Position numbers and translations under genes: made by a program
The notes under the pieces: generated by a model
Databases searched by the model: none
What the model was told of the DNA's origin: nothing
Seen by the model: the letters and a program-made list of their open reading frames with translations, nothing else
In this document: positions 41,736 to 50,819 of the stretch, one piece after another
Position numbering within the stretch: the stretch's first letter is position 1
Layout of the letters: each line of letters starts with the position of its first letter
Assembly (NCBI RefSeq): GCF_042658685.1
Contig: NZ_JBHSQY010000001.1
Origin: Macrococcoides bohemicum
Lineage (GTDB): Bacteria; Bacillota; Bacilli; Staphylococcales; Staphylococcaceae
Direction: 5' to 3' (one strand)
DNA length: 64,000 nucleotides

Positions 41736-42125
41736 ATGGCTAGATTAAGTGATTTAGTAAATACTTCTTTAAATAAAAATTCAGTGAAGATACAGGGTGT
41801 TGATATTCCTGTATCTTTTACTTTTGCATCATTTGAATATGTTCAGGAAGCATACGGTCAACCATACGAAGTATTTGAAAAAGATATGAATGATAAGTTT
41901 GCGAATGGCAAAGATGTCGTACTTGATAAAGATGCAATCAATTTAATGGTTGCATTAATATATTCAATGGTTCGAAGCGGTGGAACCGAATGTACTCCAG
42001 ATGAATTATTAAATTCAATTCCACAAAGTGAATTACCTGGAATCTTCCAAGCCGCATTAGATATCTTTAATAATCAGATCTTCCAGGAAAGCGATTCAAA
42101 GAAAATTAAACAAGAAAAAAAGTAA
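41736..42125 (+). CDS. Tail assembly chaperone G
   Basis: A 129-aa gpG-type chaperone of the tape measure (IPVSFTFASFEYVQEAYGQP, DAINLMVALIYSMVRSGGTE). It ends with the slippery heptamer A AAA AAG at 42116-42122, immediately before its TAA. A -1 shift there continues into the frame ending at 42376. That gives a 213-aa gpGT fusion, as in lambda. Confidence 0.88.
   Translation: MARLSDLVNTSLNKNSVKIQGVDIPVSFTFASFEYVQEAYGQPYEVFEKDMNDKFANGKDVVLDKDAINLMVALIYSMVRSGGTECTPDELLNSIPQSELPGIFQAALDIFNNQIFQESDSKKIKQEKK
42116..42122 (+). promoter_or_regulatory. Programmed -1 frameshift site (G to GT)
   Basis: A AAA AAG in phase with gene G (codons GAA AAA AAG, then TAA). The frame entered by a -1 slip is open through 42376. 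Confidence 0.9.
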
Positions 42126-42376
42126 AGAACGTGTTGCGCTCAAAAAGTCCAGAAGAAAGTTTAAACGAAATTCCCTGGGACTTTTACATATATATTGCCA
42201 TGTCCCAACTCAACTGGAGTTGGGATTTTTTTTGGTATAGTGCAACACCGAATTTATGGCTTAAACAGTATTTGATGTTTGTTAAATATAACAATCCTGA
42301 AGCAATTGATGAAAAACAATCTTCCGGAACAAAAGTTATTGAAGCATCAATTGATGAATGTCCTTTATTTAACTAG
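42122..42376 (+). CDS. Tail assembly chaperone T extension (frameshift product)
   Basis: This frame has no convincing ribosome binding site and is read only by -1 frameshifting from gene G. After KVKNVLRSKSPEESLNEIP it has the Trp-rich segment NWSWDFFWYSATPNLWLKQY typical of gpT parts. The complete product would be about 213 aa. A strong terminator-like hairpin lies inside it at 42203-42233. Confidence 0.82.
   Translation, partial: VKNVLRSKSPEESLNEIPWDFYIYIAMSQLNWSWDFFWYSATPNLWLKQYLMFVKYNNPEAIDEKQSSGTKVIEASIDECPLFN
42203..42233 (+). terminator. Strong terminator-like hairpin inside the gpT frame
   Basis: TCCCAACTC and GAGTTGGGA pair perfectly (9 bp) around AACTG and are followed by T8, a textbook intrinsic terminator, yet the tape measure and all later tail and lysis genes lie downstream. 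Confidence 0.7.
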
Positions 42377-42390
42377 AAAGGAGGTAGCAT

Positions 42391-45123
42391 ATGTCGAAAG
42401 AAGCAAACGTTGTCCTTAATTTTAAGATGGATGGTCAAGTTGAATATGCTTCAACTTTGAAAGAATTAAACACGATCATGAATACTGCAGCTAAAGAATA
42501 TAAAGCGCATGTTGCTGCGATGGGCCAAGATGCATCAGCCACTGCAAAATTATCAGCTGAAAAGAAAAAGCTTGAAATACAGATGACTGCAGCTGCTAAA
42601 CGTACTGAAATGTTAAAAAAAGAATTTGAAGAAATGAAAAGAAGTGGCGATGCCAATACTCAAGAAATTGCGAAAATGGCAGGTAAGGTCGCTGATGCTG
42701 AAAGAGCAGAACACTCATTGCAGAATAGATTGAATGCAGTAAATAAAGAATTAGATCAACAATCTAACAAATCTGCTCAAGTTGCTGAAAAAATGGGGCG
42801 TATAGGCGGTAAAATGACCGAAATAGGTAAGACTGGAATGGCAACCGTGACAGCTCCTATTGTGACTGGATTTGGTGCAGCAGTTAAAACTGCAGCTGAT
42901 TTTGAATCACAGATGTCAAAGGTTGGTGCGATTGCTCAAGTAACAGGTTCTGATTTTGAAGCTATGAAAAAGCAAGCAATGGATTTAGGTGCAAGTACTT
43001 CAAAAAGTGCATCGGAAGTTGCACAGGGAATGGAAAACATGGCTTCAATGGGTTTCAATGCAAAAGAAATCATGGGTGCGATGCCTGGTGTAATCGCAGC
43101 ATCTGAAGCGAGTGGAGCTGATATGGCTCAAACAGCTGATGTAATGGCCGCCGCAATTAATGGATTCGGTTTAGAAGCATCTGATGCGAATCACGTTGCT
43201 GATGTACTTGCTCAAACTGCGAATCAGTCTGCAGCAGATATTGATGCAATGGGCTATGCATTAAAATATGCAGGGCCACCTGCGAAAGCATTAGGAATCA
43301 GTATCGAAGAAACAAGTGCTGCAATTGGTATCATGACTGATGCTGGTCTTGATGGTAGTCAGGCAGGTACTGCTTTACGTGGTTCGTTATTAGGTTTACT
43401 TAGTCCGTCTGAAGAAAATTCAAAAACGTTAGAAGCATTAGGCGTTAAATTAGAAGATTCTAAAGGTAACTTTATCGGAATCGGGCCGATGATTGAACAA
43501 TTTAAAAAAGGTTTAGACGGTATGACGGATAGTCAAAAAGCTGCAACTCTTGCTCAATTGGTTGGTAAAGAATCAGTTTCAGGTTTCTTGACATTGATGG
43601 AAGCAGGTCCCGATAAAATCGGAAAATTAACAAAATCCTTAGAAGAAAGTGATGGTGCTTCTAAAAAGACTGCAGACCAAATGAAGAATAATTTAAAGGG
43701 ATCGTTTGAACAAATGATGGGCTCAATTGAAACTTTAGGGATTATCGTTGGTAATGTACTTTCTCCTCATATCAGAAAATTAGCTGACTTTATTGGTGAT
43801 TTAGTTCAAAAGTTTAATGATATGCCTCAAAGTGCTCAATTAGTCATTGTCATACTTGCGGCAATCGCTGCAGCAATTCCACCTATTTTAATTGTTGTGG
43901 GGATGTTACTTACCGCATTTTCAACAATCGCGACAACTTTAGGTATTGCATTCGCTCCTTTAACTGGTATTATCATCGGTATTATTGCAGTCATTGCATT
44001 AATTGTTGCGGCCATAATGAATTGGGGTGCGATAACAGATTGGCTCTCTCAAAAGTGGCAACAATTTCAATCATGGCTTGGTGGTTTCTTTGCTGGACTT
44101 GGTGGATTTTTTAGTAGTGTATTTATGTCTATTGGAAATACTATCAAGACGATTTTTCAGGGTGCGATTAATGGACTATTGGCTATAGGTCTCGGTTTAT
44201 GGACTGGACTCGTTGCGATATTTAACGGATTGCGTGCCGGAGCAGTAGCGATTTTTCAGGGACTGATGATTGGAGTCGTTGCGATATTTAATTTGTTACG
44301 TGCTGGCGCGATGGCAATCATAAACGGATGGCTCAATTTAGCTAGAGCAAGCTTCAATTTGTTTAGAAGTGCCGGAATAGCGGTATTCAATGCCTTTAAA
44401 GCTGGAGCCATTGCGATTTTTAACGCTTGGCGCGCATTAAGTTTGGCTACTTTTATTGCCTTAAAATCCGGAGCAGTTGCAATTTTTAATGGATTTAAAT
44501 CTGCTGCACTTGCGATATGGAATTCTTTGAAATCTATGGTGATTACAGTAGTAAATGCTTTAAAATCCGGAGCAATTTCTGGATTCAATGCGTTGTTAAG
44601 TGCTGCAAAAAATATCTTTGAAAATGTAAAATCTGCAATAATTAATCCTGTTCAGAATGCGAAGAATAAGATAAAAGGAATCGTTGATGCGATTGTCGGA
44701 TTTTTCAAAGGCATGAAACTTTCAATTCCTAAAATTGATTTACCACCGTTACCTAGATTTACGATAAGCGGTAACTTTAGCTTGAAGCCGCCGAGTGTTC
44801 CGAAAATTGGTGTTACTTGGAATGCTAAAGGTGCGATTTTTACAGAGCCTACAATCGCAGGGTTAAATTCTGCAGGGTTACAAGGCTTTGGAGAAGCAGG
44901 ACCAGAAGCAGCACTTCCTTTAAATCGTTCTACATTAGGAATGATTGGCCAAAAAATTGTTGATGCAACAGGTATGAATGGAAGCGGTGACCAAGAAGTG
45001 ACAGTCAATGTTCAGCCACAACCGATATATTTAGACGGTGATCACATTGCAGATATTATCTTTGATGCTACTTATAGTAAGTTGTCAAAAAGAATTAAGA
45101 AAGATGAAAGAGGTGATTTATAA
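42391..45123 (+). CDS. Tail tape measure protein
   Basis: A 910-aa protein that sets tail length. The N-terminal coiled coil (about 1-125) leads to the TMP core (ADFESQMSKVGAIAQVTGSD, GYALKYAGPPAKALGISIEE). Hydrophobic spans lie near 475-550. About ten 11-residue repeats (LRAGAVAIFNG type) cover about residues 610-735, and a glycine-rich C-terminus follows (AGLNSAGLQGFGEAGPEAAL). RBS AAAGGAGG. The tail should be roughly 130-140 nm if the usual 1.5 angstrom per residue applies. Confidence 0.95.
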   Translation: MSKEANVVLNFKMDGQVEYASTLKELNTIMNTAAKEYKAHVAAMGQDASATAKLSAEKKKLEIQMTAAAKRTEMLKKEFEEMKRSGDANTQEIAKMAGKVADAERAEHSLQNRLNAVNKELDQQSNKSAQVAEKMGRIGGKMTEIGKTGMATVTAPIVTGFGAAVKTAADFESQMSKVGAIAQVTGSDFEAMKKQAMDLGASTSKSASEVAQGMENMASMGFNAKEIMGAMPGVIAASEASGADMAQTADVMAAAINGFGLEASDANHVADVLAQTANQSAADIDAMGYALKYAGPPAKALGISIEETSAAIGIMTDAGLDGSQAGTALRGSLLGLLSPSEENSKTLEALGVKLEDSKGNFIGIGPMIEQFKKGLDGMTDSQKAATLAQLVGKESVSGFLTLMEAGPDKIGKLTKSLEESDGASKKTADQMKNNLKGSFEQMMGSIETLGIIVGNVLSPHIRKLADFIGDLVQKFNDMPQSAQLVIVILAAIAAAIPPILIVVGMLLTAFSTIATTLGIAFAPLTGIIIGIIAVIALIVAAIMNWGAITDWLSQKWQQFQSWLGGFFAGLGGFFSSVFMSIGNTIKTIFQGAINGLLAIGLGLWTGLVAIFNGLRAGAVAIFQGLMIGVVAIFNLLRAGAMAIINGWLNLARASFNLFRSAGIAVFNAFKAGAIAIFNAWRALSLATFIALKSGAVAIFNGFKSAALAIWNSLKSMVITVVNALKSGAISGFNALLSAAKNIFENVKSAIINPVQNAKNKIKGIVDAIVGFFKGMKLSIPKIDLPPLPRFTISGNFSLKPPSVPKIGVTWNAKGAIFTEPTIAGLNSAGLQGFGEAGPEAALPLNRSTLGMIGQKIVDATGMNGSGDQEVTVNVQPQPIYLDGDHIADIIFDATYSKLSKRIKKDERGDL

Positions 45124-45951
45124 TTGGTCAATTCAATTACATTAGATGGTTACGACATCATGAATGATGGTTTATTTATTGAAGGTGATGAATTAGAATC
45201 GCCTTTTTCAAGTGGTTATAAAAGAAATGTTTTAACTTTACCAGGAAGACCAGGAGCGATTCATTTAAAGGATGAAGTCAATCCAATTCAATTTGATTTT
45301 CCAATTAGTTTTGTTGGATTAGATCAGTTGGAATTACAACAGGCCATGCGAAAGATAAAGAAAAGATTAATTGATAGCGATGGCAAGCCTAAAGTTGTAA
45401 AAATGATTTGTAGCTGGGAACCTGACATCTACTATAATGTGATGCTCACTGATAAGGAATTTGAAAATAAAAGTAAATGGCAACGAATAAGCGATTATAC
45501 GTTGTCCTTTATTTGTTTTGATGGCTTCGGGATGTTAGTTGGAGAAACTTCTTTACTTTGGGGTGATACTAAAGTACTGATGTTTTCTTACAACTATACA
45601 TTCAACGAAAGTGCTACTGTATCTACAAAGAGTTTTACATCAGATGGGACAATGATTATCGATAATAAAGGGTTTAATACTAAACCAATTATTAAGATAA
45701 AAGGGTCTGGAACTAATATTTATGTCTCTATGAACGGTGTAAGTCAGATGATACCAAAATTAAGCAATCAAGAAATTATTATTGATACAGAAGTGTTTGA
45801 TGTTTATTTGAACGGTGTAAGAAATCTTGATGCAGTTTTCAATCTTAATTGGATAGACTTTATTTTAGTACCTGGAAATAACACTGTCAGTATAAACGGG
45901 ATAAACTTAAATATTGAAGTGACTATAGACTTCAAAGAAAGATTTTATTAG
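45124..45951 (+). CDS. Distal tail protein (Dit)
   Basis: A 275-aa hub protein, family Siphovirus ReqiPepy6 Gp37/Dit-like. Its N-terminal half contains the ring-forming domain with SGYKRNVLTLPGRPGAIHLK and a galectin-like C-terminal domain (about 165-275). It starts with TTG 45124 immediately after the tape measure stop, with AGAGGTG in the end of that gene. It connects the tail tube to the receptor-binding parts. Confidence 0.82.
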   Translation: MVNSITLDGYDIMNDGLFIEGDELESPFSSGYKRNVLTLPGRPGAIHLKDEVNPIQFDFPISFVGLDQLELQQAMRKIKKRLIDSDGKPKVVKMICSWEPDIYYNVMLTDKEFENKSKWQRISDYTLSFICFDGFGMLVGETSLLWGDTKVLMFSYNYTFNESATVSTKSFTSDGTMIIDNKGFNTKPIIKIKGSGTNIYVSMNGVSQMIPKLSNQEIIIDTEVFDVYLNGVRNLDAVFNLNWIDFILVPGNNTVSINGINLNIEVTIDFKERFY

Positions 45952-45963
45952 GTAGGTGATTAA

Positions 45964-48057
45964 ATGGTTTCAAAGATCTTATATACAGATACATTGAAAG
46001 CTGGAGCAGATAAGATTAATGCTAATATGGATGAGCTGTTAAATAAAGCAAAATCTGCTTATGAACTTTGGTTAGCGCAGGGAAACACAGGAACAATTAA
46101 TGACTTCTTCAAAAGTTTAAAAGGTGCTGATGCGGTAATCTCGATAAATAGCATCAATTATTTAATGACATCATTTTTAAAGACAGGAAAGAATATATTT
46201 CATACCTATAATTCAAAACAAGGTAAGTCAGTTAGTAACACTACGGGTGAGCATCTAGATAGTATATACTATATAGCTACTGATTATCTACCTGTTTTGC
46301 CAGGCACACAATATACTCAAAACTTTGGTGAAGTGGTAGCTTTTTACGATATTAATAAAGTGTTTATCAGCGGTATAGCAAAAGCTACTACTGTTAAAGC
46401 ATCGCGAAGTTTTACTACTCCTGCGAATGCATACTATATCATCACATCATCATTAAAAGAAGGTGTTGATACTTACAGTTATAAAGGGTATCAGATTGAA
46501 AAAGGTGCAGCATCAACTCCGTATGAGCCATTTTATTATTATGCTGAAGGATTAAAACCTGGCCTTATTGATGAGTCAGTACTTAATCAGCATATAAAAA
46601 GCGGTACTATAGGTATTGAAAAATTGGCTATTGTAGAAACGAGTATAAATAAATTTGATAAGTCTAAAGTTACATCAGGATACTATGTAAATCCGACAAC
46701 AGGCGCATTGAGTGCGAACGCATCATATGTAGCAAGTGATTTTATCAATGTTTCTGGTCAAACTAAAGTTACAAAAAGTAATACAAATAATTTATATGCT
46801 TTCTATGATGTAAACAAGCAGTTTATTTCTAATACAAATACTAATACAAATACTGTAACTGTACCTGCGAATGCAGCATATATAAGAATATCCGATAGTA
46901 CCACAAACATTAATAATACAATGTTAGTTTATGGTGATACATTGCCTGGATCGTATGTAGCTTATCAATCATATATTCCTAGTAGATATCTCGAATCTTC
47001 AGCAGGTGTAGTTGAAGGCAGTTATGGAAAGGATAATCTAAAGACTTATGTATCTGATATCAGTAAGCAGTTGAATCCTAATCATAATCAACGCACAGAA
47101 CTAGGTGTAATCGGTGATAGCTGGGTTCAGGGTGGTGAATTTAAAGCAGGTGACAGATTGACATTACCTCTAAGAAATAGAATGAAGTCATTATATGGCG
47201 ATGGAGGTGTTGGTTATGTCGGTCTAGCAAATGGTCACGTTGGTAATGGTGATGTATCTGTTTCATTGACAGGAACTTGGCAGCACTACGATGAAGGATT
47301 AGGAAATATTGCACAGTCAAAAGGTCTTGATAGTGCGATGGTCGAGTCTTCAACAGCAGGCGACAGTATAAAAGTAACATTTAATGAAGAACTTGATTTT
47401 TATGAAATTCACACATTGAATACAGGGCAATGGCGATACAATGTTGATGGTGGATCATGGACGACAATTGATGCAGCTAATCAACAAGTTACTCCTATTT
47501 CAATGACACTCGCTAAACATACAATTAATATTGAGATAGTTAGCGGGCTCGTTACTTTTATTGGTTCATATGCTTATAAAGGTAATAAAGGGATTGTCAT
47601 TCACAAGATGGGTAATGGAGGATTAAAAGCTTCGCATATCGCTTCTACTGATCGTACAAATTGGGTTAATCAAATGAAAAAATGTAGAGCGAATACTTTT
47701 GGTATTCTTTTAGGTACAAATGATATGGCTCAATCTGTACCAATTTCAGATTATGAACGTGATATGAAAGAAGTTATCAGTAGAATTAGAGAAGCTAAGC
47801 CATTAGCATCGATATTTTTAATAGCGCCAAGTGGTAATAATATTACCGGAAAACTTCATACGATAGATGCATATAGTGATGCACAGTTGAAGATTGCAAA
47901 AGAGTTAAATATAGCACACGTAAGTTTATTCAGGACTTTAGGTGATTTCTCTACTACAGATGCAAACGGCTTAATGTATAGTGATGGTGTCCATCCTACT
48001 GCAAATGGTGGATATGCTATTAGTAATATTATTTATGATAGACTATTAAGAATTTAG
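45964..48057 (+). CDS. Tail protein with C-terminal SGNH esterase domain
   Basis: A 697-aa protein. The N-terminus (TLKAGADKINANMDELLNKA) looks like a tail-fibre attachment helix, and the middle contains two beta-rich repeats with the same phrase (VTPANAYYIIT-like; VPANAAYIRIS). The last ~310 residues are an SGNH hydrolase: block I GVIGDSWVQGG, block III LLGTNDMAQS and block V YSDGVHPTANGG, so Ser, Asp and His are all present. It probably removes acetyl groups from a cell-wall polymer during adsorption. The position between Dit and the Tal-like gene is unusual but fits a baseplate part. Confidence 0.82.
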   Translation: MVSKILYTDTLKAGADKINANMDELLNKAKSAYELWLAQGNTGTINDFFKSLKGADAVISINSINYLMTSFLKTGKNIFHTYNSKQGKSVSNTTGEHLDSIYYIATDYLPVLPGTQYTQNFGEVVAFYDINKVFISGIAKATTVKASRSFTTPANAYYIITSSLKEGVDTYSYKGYQIEKGAASTPYEPFYYYAEGLKPGLIDESVLNQHIKSGTIGIEKLAIVETSINKFDKSKVTSGYYVNPTTGALSANASYVASDFINVSGQTKVTKSNTNNLYAFYDVNKQFISNTNTNTNTVTVPANAAYIRISDSTTNINNTMLVYGDTLPGSYVAYQSYIPSRYLESSAGVVEGSYGKDNLKTYVSDISKQLNPNHNQRTELGVIGDSWVQGGEFKAGDRLTLPLRNRMKSLYGDGGVGYVGLANGHVGNGDVSVSLTGTWQHYDEGLGNIAQSKGLDSAMVESSTAGDSIKVTFNEELDFYEIHTLNTGQWRYNVDGGSWTTIDAANQQVTPISMTLAKHTINIEIVSGLVTFIGSYAYKGNKGIVIHKMGNGGLKASHIASTDRTNWVNQMKKCRANTFGILLGTNDMAQSVPISDYERDMKEVISRIREAKPLASIFLIAPSGNNITGKLHTIDAYSDAQLKIAKELNIAHVSLFRTLGDFSTTDANGLMYSDGVHPTANGGYAISNIIYDRLLRI

Positions 48058-48065
48058 GTGATTAA

Positions 48066-50102
48066 ATGCCAATAAATAAAAATCCAATTCTATACGATAC
48101 AAACATGAAAAGAATCGCCTATCTGCACAACGCATATGACATAGAATATGAATTACAAAAGAACAAGTTGGCCACTTGTTCTTTTTCTATGTCATTAAAT
48201 GATGAAAAAATGAAGTTAGTGCAGCCTAAGTATTTTATTGAATTATGGGATCACCATAAGAGAATTGGCATGTTTGTCGTAAATCCAAAAAACACAACGA
48301 AAAATGAAAGTACAAATGAAGTAACGTTTGAGTGTGAGCATGTATTATCTTTGCTCCATTCTAGCGTTATTTTTGGATATATGCAGATAAGTAATTATAC
48401 GACAACTCAAGTGTTGCAAGCGTTATTCAATAAACAGTTAGTCAATCATTTTAAGCTTGGGCGTTGTGCTTTAACCAGGTATTTTCATTATGGATTTGAG
48501 AATAGCGATAGCCTTTTAAACAGTATCATGTCAGTTTTCGAGCCGATTAACGAAGATTATCTAATTAATATCGATGATTCTGTTTATCCTTTTGTATTCA
48601 ACGTAGATAAATCGAGTACTAAAGCTAAAGATTTAATAACCGTTGGCCGCAATATGAAAGGTATTGATGTTGAAGATGATCCAACAGACATATGTACTCG
48701 AATTTATCCTTTGGGTCATGGTGAAGGCATCAATCAATTAACGATTAAAAAAGTTAATGGCGGCGTTCCTTATCTCCAGGCTCCTCAATCAGTAATCGAT
48801 AAATATGGCTTACATGCTCGAATTTGGGCAGATAAGAAATATGAGAATCCAACGACATTGAAGAATGATGCTCAAAAGATACTTGATAATAATATGACAC
48901 CAAAACGCTCTTATAAAATAAATGTTGCTCATACTGATGTGATTATGTCTAATCCGACAGATTACAAAGCAGGGGATGTTATTCGAGTATTTGATAAAGA
49001 ATTAGGCATAAACGAAGATAACTTTGTAGAGAAGTACAAGCGAAGCGGAGTTTATGAGACACCTGATAATTTAACGATTGAAATAGGTTCGGTGAGAAAA
49101 GGACTAGGCTCGAAATGGTCCGACTTGCAGAAAAAACAAATGGTCAATGACGTTTATTCACAAGGAGCGACTAATATTGATAGTCGAGATTTCCAAGATA
49201 ACGCAGATGACAGATATCCGGCCATCATTAGATTTCCGATTCCTGAAGACGTTGTAAATATCAATCAGATGACTTTGACTTATGAATTGTCAAAGTTCAG
49301 AGCGACTAATAGGACTTTAAAATCAGCAGGTGCATTAGTCGATTCTACTTCATCTGGTGGCTCGATTGTAAAATCGACTTCAAGTGGTGGTGGTTCAGTG
49401 CAGACTTCAAGCTCGGGTGGTGGTACTACTCAATCAAGCACATCAGGTGGTGGTGGTACTTTGACGAGTGCTGCAGGAGGAGCTTATATATCAACTACGT
49501 CTAGTGGTGGTAGTGGAATTGTGACTGCGAAAGGTAAACCATTTACAAACTATGAGAGTTTTACTGCATTAGAAAACAAAACAAGCGATCCAGATGACGG
49601 ATCAGCACATACTCATAGATTTACTATAAATGGTGGCCACTTTTTACATGACCACGAAGTAGAGTTACCTAATCATGTTCATGGTATGAATATTCCTGCA
49701 CATAACCATAATGTTACGATTCCATCTCATAATCATAGCGTTACAATACCAGCTCATACTCATAATACACAGATACCTGCACATGACCATCAAATAGATA
49801 TACCTGACCACGTTCACTCAATCAATATACCTGGTCATACTCACGAGATTGAGTATGGAATATTTGAAAATCCAAAAGAAGCTTCATCTGTAGAAATTAC
49901 TGTAGATGGTACTAAACTTTCAATTACTGCAACGAGTGGCCAGAACATTGATTTGTTACCATACATCAAAAAGAATAGTGATGGAGACATTGAGCGTGGA
50001 AGATATGCGGAAATTATTATAAAGCCAAATGATTTAGCAAGAATTAATGCAACAGTTACAAGTAGATTATTTATTCAATCAAGAATAGGAGTGACGATGT
50101 AA
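48066..50102 (+). CDS. Tal-like tail protein with Ser/Gly linker and His-x-His repeats
   Basis: A 678-aa protein. The N-terminal ~400 residues match the prophage tail/minor structural family (KRIAYLHNAYDIEYELQKNK, FVVNPKNTTKNESTNEVTFE, YKAGDVIRVFDKELGI). Then come a Thr/Ser/Gly-rich linker (about 425-480; repeats of TSSGGG) and a histidine repeat block (about 535-595; IPAHNHNVTIPSHNHSV repeated roughly every 8 residues). The His pairs probably hold metal ions along a trimeric fibre, as in T4-type fibres. Membrane-penetration or adsorption tip is the likely role. Confidence 0.8.
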   Translation: MPINKNPILYDTNMKRIAYLHNAYDIEYELQKNKLATCSFSMSLNDEKMKLVQPKYFIELWDHHKRIGMFVVNPKNTTKNESTNEVTFECEHVLSLLHSSVIFGYMQISNYTTTQVLQALFNKQLVNHFKLGRCALTRYFHYGFENSDSLLNSIMSVFEPINEDYLINIDDSVYPFVFNVDKSSTKAKDLITVGRNMKGIDVEDDPTDICTRIYPLGHGEGINQLTIKKVNGGVPYLQAPQSVIDKYGLHARIWADKKYENPTTLKNDAQKILDNNMTPKRSYKINVAHTDVIMSNPTDYKAGDVIRVFDKELGINEDNFVEKYKRSGVYETPDNLTIEIGSVRKGLGSKWSDLQKKQMVNDVYSQGATNIDSRDFQDNADDRYPAIIRFPIPEDVVNINQMTLTYELSKFRATNRTLKSAGALVDSTSSGGSIVKSTSSGGGSVQTSSSGGGTTQSSTSGGGGTLTSAAGGAYISTTSSGGSGIVTAKGKPFTNYESFTALENKTSDPDDGSAHTHRFTINGGHFLHDHEVELPNHVHGMNIPAHNHNVTIPSHNHSVTIPAHTHNTQIPAHDHQIDIPDHVHSINIPGHTHEIEYGIFENPKEASSVEITVDGTKLSITATSGQNIDLLPYIKKNSDGDIERGRYAEIIIKPNDLARINATVTSRLFIQSRIGVTM

Positions 50103-50299
50103 TGATGACAATCGTTATAGAAACGTTTAGTAATAAAATAATTGAATTACAAGTAGATTCATTTGATGCTTATGCATTGAAAAATGAGTTATCTAACCAG
50201 GAAACAACTCATGTCGTTGTTGGTGGTCAACTTTTCAGCAGATTAGATATTAAAAATGTAATTGATAAAAATGTCATATCAATAGAAGGAGATGTATAG
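50102..50299 (+). CDS. Small phage protein before holin (65 aa)
   Basis: A short mostly beta protein (IVIETFSNKIIELQVDSFDA, THVVVGGQLFSRLDIKNVI). Its start overlaps the previous stop (TAATGATG). Such proteins are common between tail fibre and holin; function unknown. Confidence 0.6.
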   Translation: MMTIVIETFSNKIIELQVDSFDAYALKNELSNQETTHVVVGGQLFSRLDIKNVIDKNVISIEGDV

Positions 50300-50785
50300 A
50301 TGGATAAGACGGTAATATTTACTGATTCTCAATTATTTAAGCAATTTTTCTTTTCAGGAGATTTATATCTAATCAAAGCATTAATAGTTCTGATGTTTAT
50401 AGATATAATCACAGGTATATTAAAAGCGTTTGTGAATGGTAATCTATGGAGTCGCAAGTCGCTTTTTGGATATGCACGAAAGTTATTAGTATTCTGCATC
50501 ATCATACTTTCAAACATCATAGATCAGATTATACACATGGATGGAGCATTAGTAACTGCTACCATCTTTTTTTATATTGCAAATGAAGGATTTAGTATCT
50601 TTGAAAATTCTGTTCAGTTAGGATTACCTGTGCCTGCTGAAATAAAAGAAAAGTTAGCAGTGATTAGCGAGAATAAAACGTCGATAACGACAGAAATTAA
50701 AGAAGAATTTTCAACAACTAAAAATGAAATCCTTGGAGATTATGCAGAAGTAAAAATAAAAGTTGAGGGAAGCGACAAAAAATAG
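50300..50785 (+). CDS. Phage holin
   Basis: A 161-aa holin of the phi29-gp14-like/holin-4 (toxin secretion/phage lysis) type, with GDLYLIKALIVLMFIDIITG and GYARKLLVFCIIILSNIID, three to four hydrophobic spans, and FYIANEGFSIFENSVQLGL. The C-terminus is charged and longer than usual. It opens the membrane so the endolysin made by the next gene can reach the wall. RBS AGAAGGAG. Confidence 0.9.
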   Translation: MDKTVIFTDSQLFKQFFFSGDLYLIKALIVLMFIDIITGILKAFVNGNLWSRKSLFGYARKLLVFCIIILSNIIDQIIHMDGALVTATIFFYIANEGFSIFENSVQLGLPVPAEIKEKLAVISENKTSITTEIKEEFSTTKNEILGDYAEVKIKVEGSDKK

Positions 50786-50802
50786 TCGTTTCTCTTTTTT
50801 AA
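50768..50802 (+). terminator. Hairpin between holin and endolysin
   Basis: GGAAGCGAC and GTCGTTTCTC-type arms enclose AAAAAATA and are followed by T6; it overlaps the holin stop and may lower endolysin expression. Confidence 0.5.
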
Positions 50803-50819
50803 ATGGAGGAGAATTAATT

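Noticed and set aside
44256..45008. Minus-strand frames opposite the tape measure gene
   Set aside because: They arise from the repetitive composition of the tape measure coding sequence.
46780..46860. AATACAAATACTAATACAAA repeat as a phase-variable tract
   Set aside because: The unit is imperfect and in frame inside the tail gene (NTNTNT), so slippage would not close the frame in a clear way.
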